Below, piece by piece: positions 61,062-64,000 of a stretch of DNA of 64,000 bases (its first letter is position 1; each line of letters opens with the position of its first letter). This DNA comes from Pedobacter antarcticus (GTDB lineage: Bacteria; Bacteroidota; Bacteroidia; Sphingobacteriales; Sphingobacteriaceae), in assembly GCF_900112985.1 (NCBI RefSeq), contig NZ_FONS01000011.1:57068-121067 (forward strand). The letters run 5' to 3'. A model generated the notes under the pieces. The model was not told the DNA's origin, ran no database searches, and worked only from the letters and a program-made list of their open reading frames with translations. The position numbers and the translations under genes are program-made.

Positions 61062-62603
61062 ATGCAAAAAGATATTGAAATCACTATTAATCCTTCCGAT
61101 TCCGGTAAGGACGATATTATACTGGATAAAATTCTTGTTCTTCTTAAAATGCCTGCAGCACGTATTCAGGGTTTTAAAATACACAAGAGATCTATAGATG
61201 CCAGATCGCGTAATGTTATATTCCGTTTGCAGCTTAAAGTTTATATTGATGAGCCTAAGCCTGCAGAAGCATTTAACATTCAGTACACTAAAGTTGACGG
61301 TAAAAAAAAGGTAATTATAGTGGGCGCTGGTCCGGCAGGTCTTTTTGCCGCTTTACAATGCATTGAGAATGGAATGAAACCTATAGTATTGGAAAGGGGC
61401 AAAGATGTAAAACAACGTCGGCGGGATCTGGCAATGATCAATAAACAGGGACTGGTGAATACAGAATCTAATTATTGTTATGGAGAAGGAGGAGCCGGAA
61501 CCTATTCCGACGGCAAGCTCTATACCCGCTCTAATAAAAGAGGAGACATCAATAAAGTTTTACAGCAGTTTGTTGCCCATGGTGCAGATGAAGATATCCT
61601 GATCGACGCAAGACCTCATATTGGCACCAATAAATTGCCACAGATAATTACAGCTATCCGGGAAACAATATTAGAGGCTGGGGGAGAAGTCCATTTCGGA
61701 CAGCAGGTGACCGACTTTATAATTGAAAACGGAAAAATTAAAGGTGTCATAATTAACGGGGAGCTCCAGCTGGAAGCTCAGGCGGTAGTGCTGGCAACAG
61801 GTCACTCGGCCAGGGATATTTACACTTTACTGGACAGAAAGGGCATTCTTGTAGAGGCCAAACCATTTGCTTTAGGTGTACGTATTGAGCATCCTCAGGA
61901 GATAATTGATGCAGCGCAGTATCATTGTCCAGTAAGAAGTGAATTTTTACCCCCCGCTTATTACAGTCTGGTGGAACAGGTTGGGGCAAGAGGTGTATTC
62001 TCATTCTGTATGTGCCCAGGTGGGATCATCGCACCCTGTGCGACTCATCAGGAAGAAATTGTTGTGAACGGATGGTCACCATCTAAAAGAAATAACCCTT
62101 TTGCTAACTCGGGAACTGTCGTGCAGGTAACCCTTGACGATGTACCAGGTACAGATCCGCTGCGGATGATGAATTTTCAGGCTGAGATAGAAAAAAATGC
62201 ATTTACAGCCGGCGGTGGAAATCTTGTGGCACCTGGTCAGAGAATGGTAGATTTTGTTGAAGGAAGAGTCTCTGCTGACCTGCCTGTAAATTCTTATTTA
62301 CCTGGAACTAAAAGTGTAATGCTTAAAGATATCCTTCCCGGATTTGTTGCAGATAGTCTTAGAAATGCACTGCCTCTTTTCGGTAAAAAAATGCATGGAT
62401 ACTATACCAATGAGTCGATTCTGGTTGGAGTAGAAAGCCGAAGCTCTTCACCGGTTCGTATTCCACGTGACAGAGAAACTTTTCAGCACCCACAGGTGGA
62501 AGGTTTATTTCCATGTGCTGAGGGAGCTGGTTATGCAGGTGGTATTGTTTCTGCTGCTATAGATGGTGTAAATTGTGCAAATGCTATTATGAAATTGATT
62601 TAA
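61062..62603 (+). CDS. NAD(P)/FAD-dependent dehydrogenase, uncharacterised
   Basis: 513 residues with an N-terminal alpha/beta extension (about 1-82), then a Rossmann FAD-binding fold (IIVGAGPAGLFAALQCIENG) and conserved NYCYGEGGAGTYSDGKLYTR motif. The long-chain family of FAD-dependent proteins has been called 'uncharacterised FAD-dependent dehydrogenase'. Substrate unknown. Confidence 0.87.
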   Translation: MQKDIEITINPSDSGKDDIILDKILVLLKMPAARIQGFKIHKRSIDARSRNVIFRLQLKVYIDEPKPAEAFNIQYTKVDGKKKVIIVGAGPAGLFAALQCIENGMKPIVLERGKDVKQRRRDLAMINKQGLVNTESNYCYGEGGAGTYSDGKLYTRSNKRGDINKVLQQFVAHGADEDILIDARPHIGTNKLPQIITAIRETILEAGGEVHFGQQVTDFIIENGKIKGVIINGELQLEAQAVVLATGHSARDIYTLLDRKGILVEAKPFALGVRIEHPQEIIDAAQYHCPVRSEFLPPAYYSLVEQVGARGVFSFCMCPGGIIAPCATHQEEIVVNGWSPSKRNNPFANSGTVVQVTLDDVPGTDPLRMMNFQAEIEKNAFTAGGGNLVAPGQRMVDFVEGRVSADLPVNSYLPGTKSVMLKDILPGFVADSLRNALPLFGKKMHGYYTNESILVGVESRSSSPVRIPRDRETFQHPQVEGLFPCAEGAGYAGGIVSAAIDGVNCANAIMKLI

Positions 62604-62648
62604 ACATTTTTCGTTATAAATTAGTTGTCCATTAAATTATAGAAGATC

Positions 62649-63008
62649 ATGAAACAGACCTTAATTATAGGAGCCACTCCAAATCCCACCAGATACGCAT
62701 TCAAGGCGGCAAGTATGTTGAAAGCCAAAGGTCACGAGATTATTAATGTGGGTATAAAATCCGGAATAGTGGCGGGAGTAGAAATCGAGAAACCGGGAAA
62801 TGTTCATGCTGATATCCACACAATAACTTTGTATATAGGACCTGAACATCAACCGGAATACTTTGAATATATTCTTCAGACTAATCCGAAGCGTGTTATT
62901 TTTAATCCTGGTACTGAAAATGATGAACTTGAACTTTTGCTCAGGGAAAATGGAATTGAGGCTTTAAATGCCTGCACACTTGTATTATTGGCCACTGGAC
63001 AGTATTAA
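62649..63008 (+). CDS. CoA-binding domain protein
   Basis: 119 residues of the CoA_binding_2 family (YccU-like), a Rossmann fold that binds CoA or a related nucleotide. LIIGATPNPTRYAFKAASMLKAKG is the binding motif. Its physiological role is unknown. 45 bases after the FAD protein. Confidence 0.88.
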   Translation: MKQTLIIGATPNPTRYAFKAASMLKAKGHEIINVGIKSGIVAGVEIEKPGNVHADIHTITLYIGPEHQPEYFEYILQTNPKRVIFNPGTENDELELLLRENGIEALNACTLVLLATGQY

Positions 63009-63071
63009 TAGTTTCTGTAACCTTTATATTCTTTTTGATGAGCATTTGCTATAATTTTAACCATTGCGTTT

Positions 63072-63505
63072 TTGGTTAACTGGTATAGTTTGATCAGATA
63101 TTACCCCGGTATTCCGGCTTCCTCTTTTATTCGCGATATCATTTTTATGATAACTGCGCTACTGATTGTTCTGCATTCGATTAAGTATCATCATCAACAG
63201 AGTCTTAAAGCGGTGCAGAATTATGATACTGTTTTCCGGAACAGCCTTATCCCTTTTGTATTTTAGATAAAGAGACGTTAATATTTCTCGCTGTGAATGA
63301 AGCGATGACCAGATTATATGGTTATTCCGAAAATGAACTTTTGAATTTGACAGGATATGACGTTTGCCGGAATCACAAACGGCGAGTGTCATTGAGTTTG
63401 ATTGATATGCTTGAATCTTTTTCTAAAGACGTGGATGATGTATTGACGAAAGTTAATGTGGAGACGGTCAACTGCCTGGCGAATATTGATGATAAAGCTG
63501 ATTAA
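63072..63505 (+). pseudogene. Remnant of a PAS-domain membrane sensor, frameshifted
   Basis: A first frame (63072-63266) holds one membrane helix (FIRDIIFMITALLIVLHS), then QSLKAVQNYDTVFRNSLIP, the start of a PAS domain, and stops at TAG. A frame change near 63250 restores LDKETLIFLAVNEAMTRLYG, which then reads on as GYSENELLNLTGYDVCRNHKRR. Together this is the N-terminal half of a PAS fold. The kinase or output domain is absent, so it is a decayed sensor gene. Confidence 0.72.
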
Positions 63506-63640
63506 AGCTTTGGTCGTGTTATGATTGGCTATTATTAAGGTGTTATTCGGCTGAAGCCTGGAAACGAACGAAGAAAAGGTGAAGTTAACCCGAGGTTGAC
63601 CCGAACGGGAATATTTCCGGCCATACTTACTTTAAGCAGG

Positions 63641-63736
63641 TTCTTGATCTTCGATTTACTGTGTACCGATAAGGGCGAGCGAATCCTGATTGAGGTTCAG
63701 AAGAGCAAACAAGAGAATTTCTTCTACCCACAGTGA
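63641..63736 (+). pseudogene. Remnant of a PD-(D/E)XK nuclease-family transposase (Rpn/PDDEXK_2)
   Basis: In one frame the sequence reads FDLLCTDKGERILIEVQKSK then QENFFYPQ and a stop. This matches the core of Rpn/PDDEXK_2 proteins, with the Asp and the EVQ...K catalytic pattern. The flanking parts are missing, so only about 30 codons remain. It is a decayed mobile-element gene. Confidence 0.6.
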
Positions 63737-64000
63737 ACCCACACGCTACCCATAAGAATAGCTTAAATCGTAGGTAGTTTGTGGGGGATTAAATAGTAAT
63801 AAGGCTTTCAGCGAGTAAGATGAGCAGATAACTTATATATATACTATAGTTTATAATCTCATCGATCATGGTCACATTGTTCTTTTTGATTTGTTTACGA
63901 GTGCAATAATGATTTTTGCCTCTTAATAAATTATAAACGGCTGGTTGAAGAATTGAAATGTTTGGTGTCTATGTGGTTTTTACCAGATTTCTGAGGAGTC
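63737..64000. other. Noncoding end of the window
   Basis: No ORF or RNA seen. It continues the decayed region to its left. Confidence 0.3.

Noticed and set aside
63293..63505. A separate 70-codon gene
   Set aside because: It is only the second half of a PAS domain continued from the previous frame across a frameshift, so it is scored as part of a pseudogene.
1..64000. CRISPR arrays, intact prophage, insertion sequences or integrons
   Set aside because: I saw no regularly spaced direct repeats, no intact transposase or integrase and no phage structural genes.

Overview
The window looks like a chromosomal segment from a member of the Bacteroidota, most likely the Sphingobacteriaceae (Pedobacter-like). 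The evidence is moderate GC content, weak or absent Shine-Dalgarno sequences, several promoters of the Bacteroidetes type (-33 TTTG, -7 TAnnTTTG), an ECF sigma/anti-sigma pair, SusC/PorT-style outer-membrane barrel proteins, a separate atpDC pair with a short epsilon subunit, and protein sequences that read as Pedobacter-like. This is a recognition-based judgement, not a database result. Almost all of the window is core genome; no intact phage, insertion sequence or CRISPR array is visible.

Layout. (1) 1-5970: a heme operon (hemB partial, hemL, hemE, hemJ) with a histidine kinase, an OmpR-type regulator and a TPR membrane protein inserted between hemL and hemE. (2) 6001-12057: a predicted outer-membrane protein, an ECF sigma factor/anti-sigma/barrel cluster, an ABC ATPase, a small lipoprotein and a JmjC/cupin-like protein. 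(3) 12133-26861, minus strand: one long branched-chain amino-acid operon, read ilvE-ilvD-ilvB-ilvN-DinB-ilvC-leuC-leuD-ABC protein-leuB-leuA-ilvA. It is preceded by a promoter, a 28-codon leader peptide packed with Leu/Ile/Val codons and an intrinsic terminator whose 5' arm can also pair with the end of the leader ORF: a complete-looking translation-coupled transcription attenuator. (4) 27344-29244: atpDC. (5) 29318-32605: a RmlD-like reductase, a peroxiredoxin, tRNA-Arg(ACG) with a textbook promoter, adk and obg. (6) 32606-38000: an AT-rich, gene-poor region with a new 45-codon membrane peptide, a LytTR two-component system, a DUF6268-like outer-membrane protein and an orphan S24/LexA-like regulator. 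A 65-75 bp terminator-bearing element occurs twice in direct orientation (about 33.5 and 37.1 kb), flanking the LytTR block. (7) 38131-47893: kbl, pheS, a TetR regulator, rlmD, a GIN-domain protein, a phosphoribosyltransferase, ispH and hemH. (8) 47890-54212: waaA and a nucleotide-sugar operon (ugd, uxs, galE, an unknown gene, rfbB). (9) 54306-57850: a MacB/FtsX permease, an A-type Fe-S carrier and dnaA, with DnaA-box candidates upstream, so the replication origin may lie here. (10) 57847-63008: a NUDIX hydrolase, a TPM/LemA group, an FAD-dependent dehydrogenase and a CoA-binding protein. (11) 63072-64000: decayed DNA with a frameshifted PAS sensor remnant and a PD-(D/E)XK transposase/nuclease remnant.

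How it fits together. The window makes heme (hemB, L, E, J, H), all three branched-chain amino acids under probable attenuation control, ATP (atpDC), UDP- and dTDP-sugars and Kdo-lipid A for the envelope, and initiates replication (dnaA). The strongest non-routine signal is the ilv leader/attenuator at 26663-26861. Next are the two ORFs that sit in the ilv-leu operon without an obvious biosynthetic role (a DinB-fold protein and a twin ABC ATPase) and the duplicated RNA-like element around the LytTR block.
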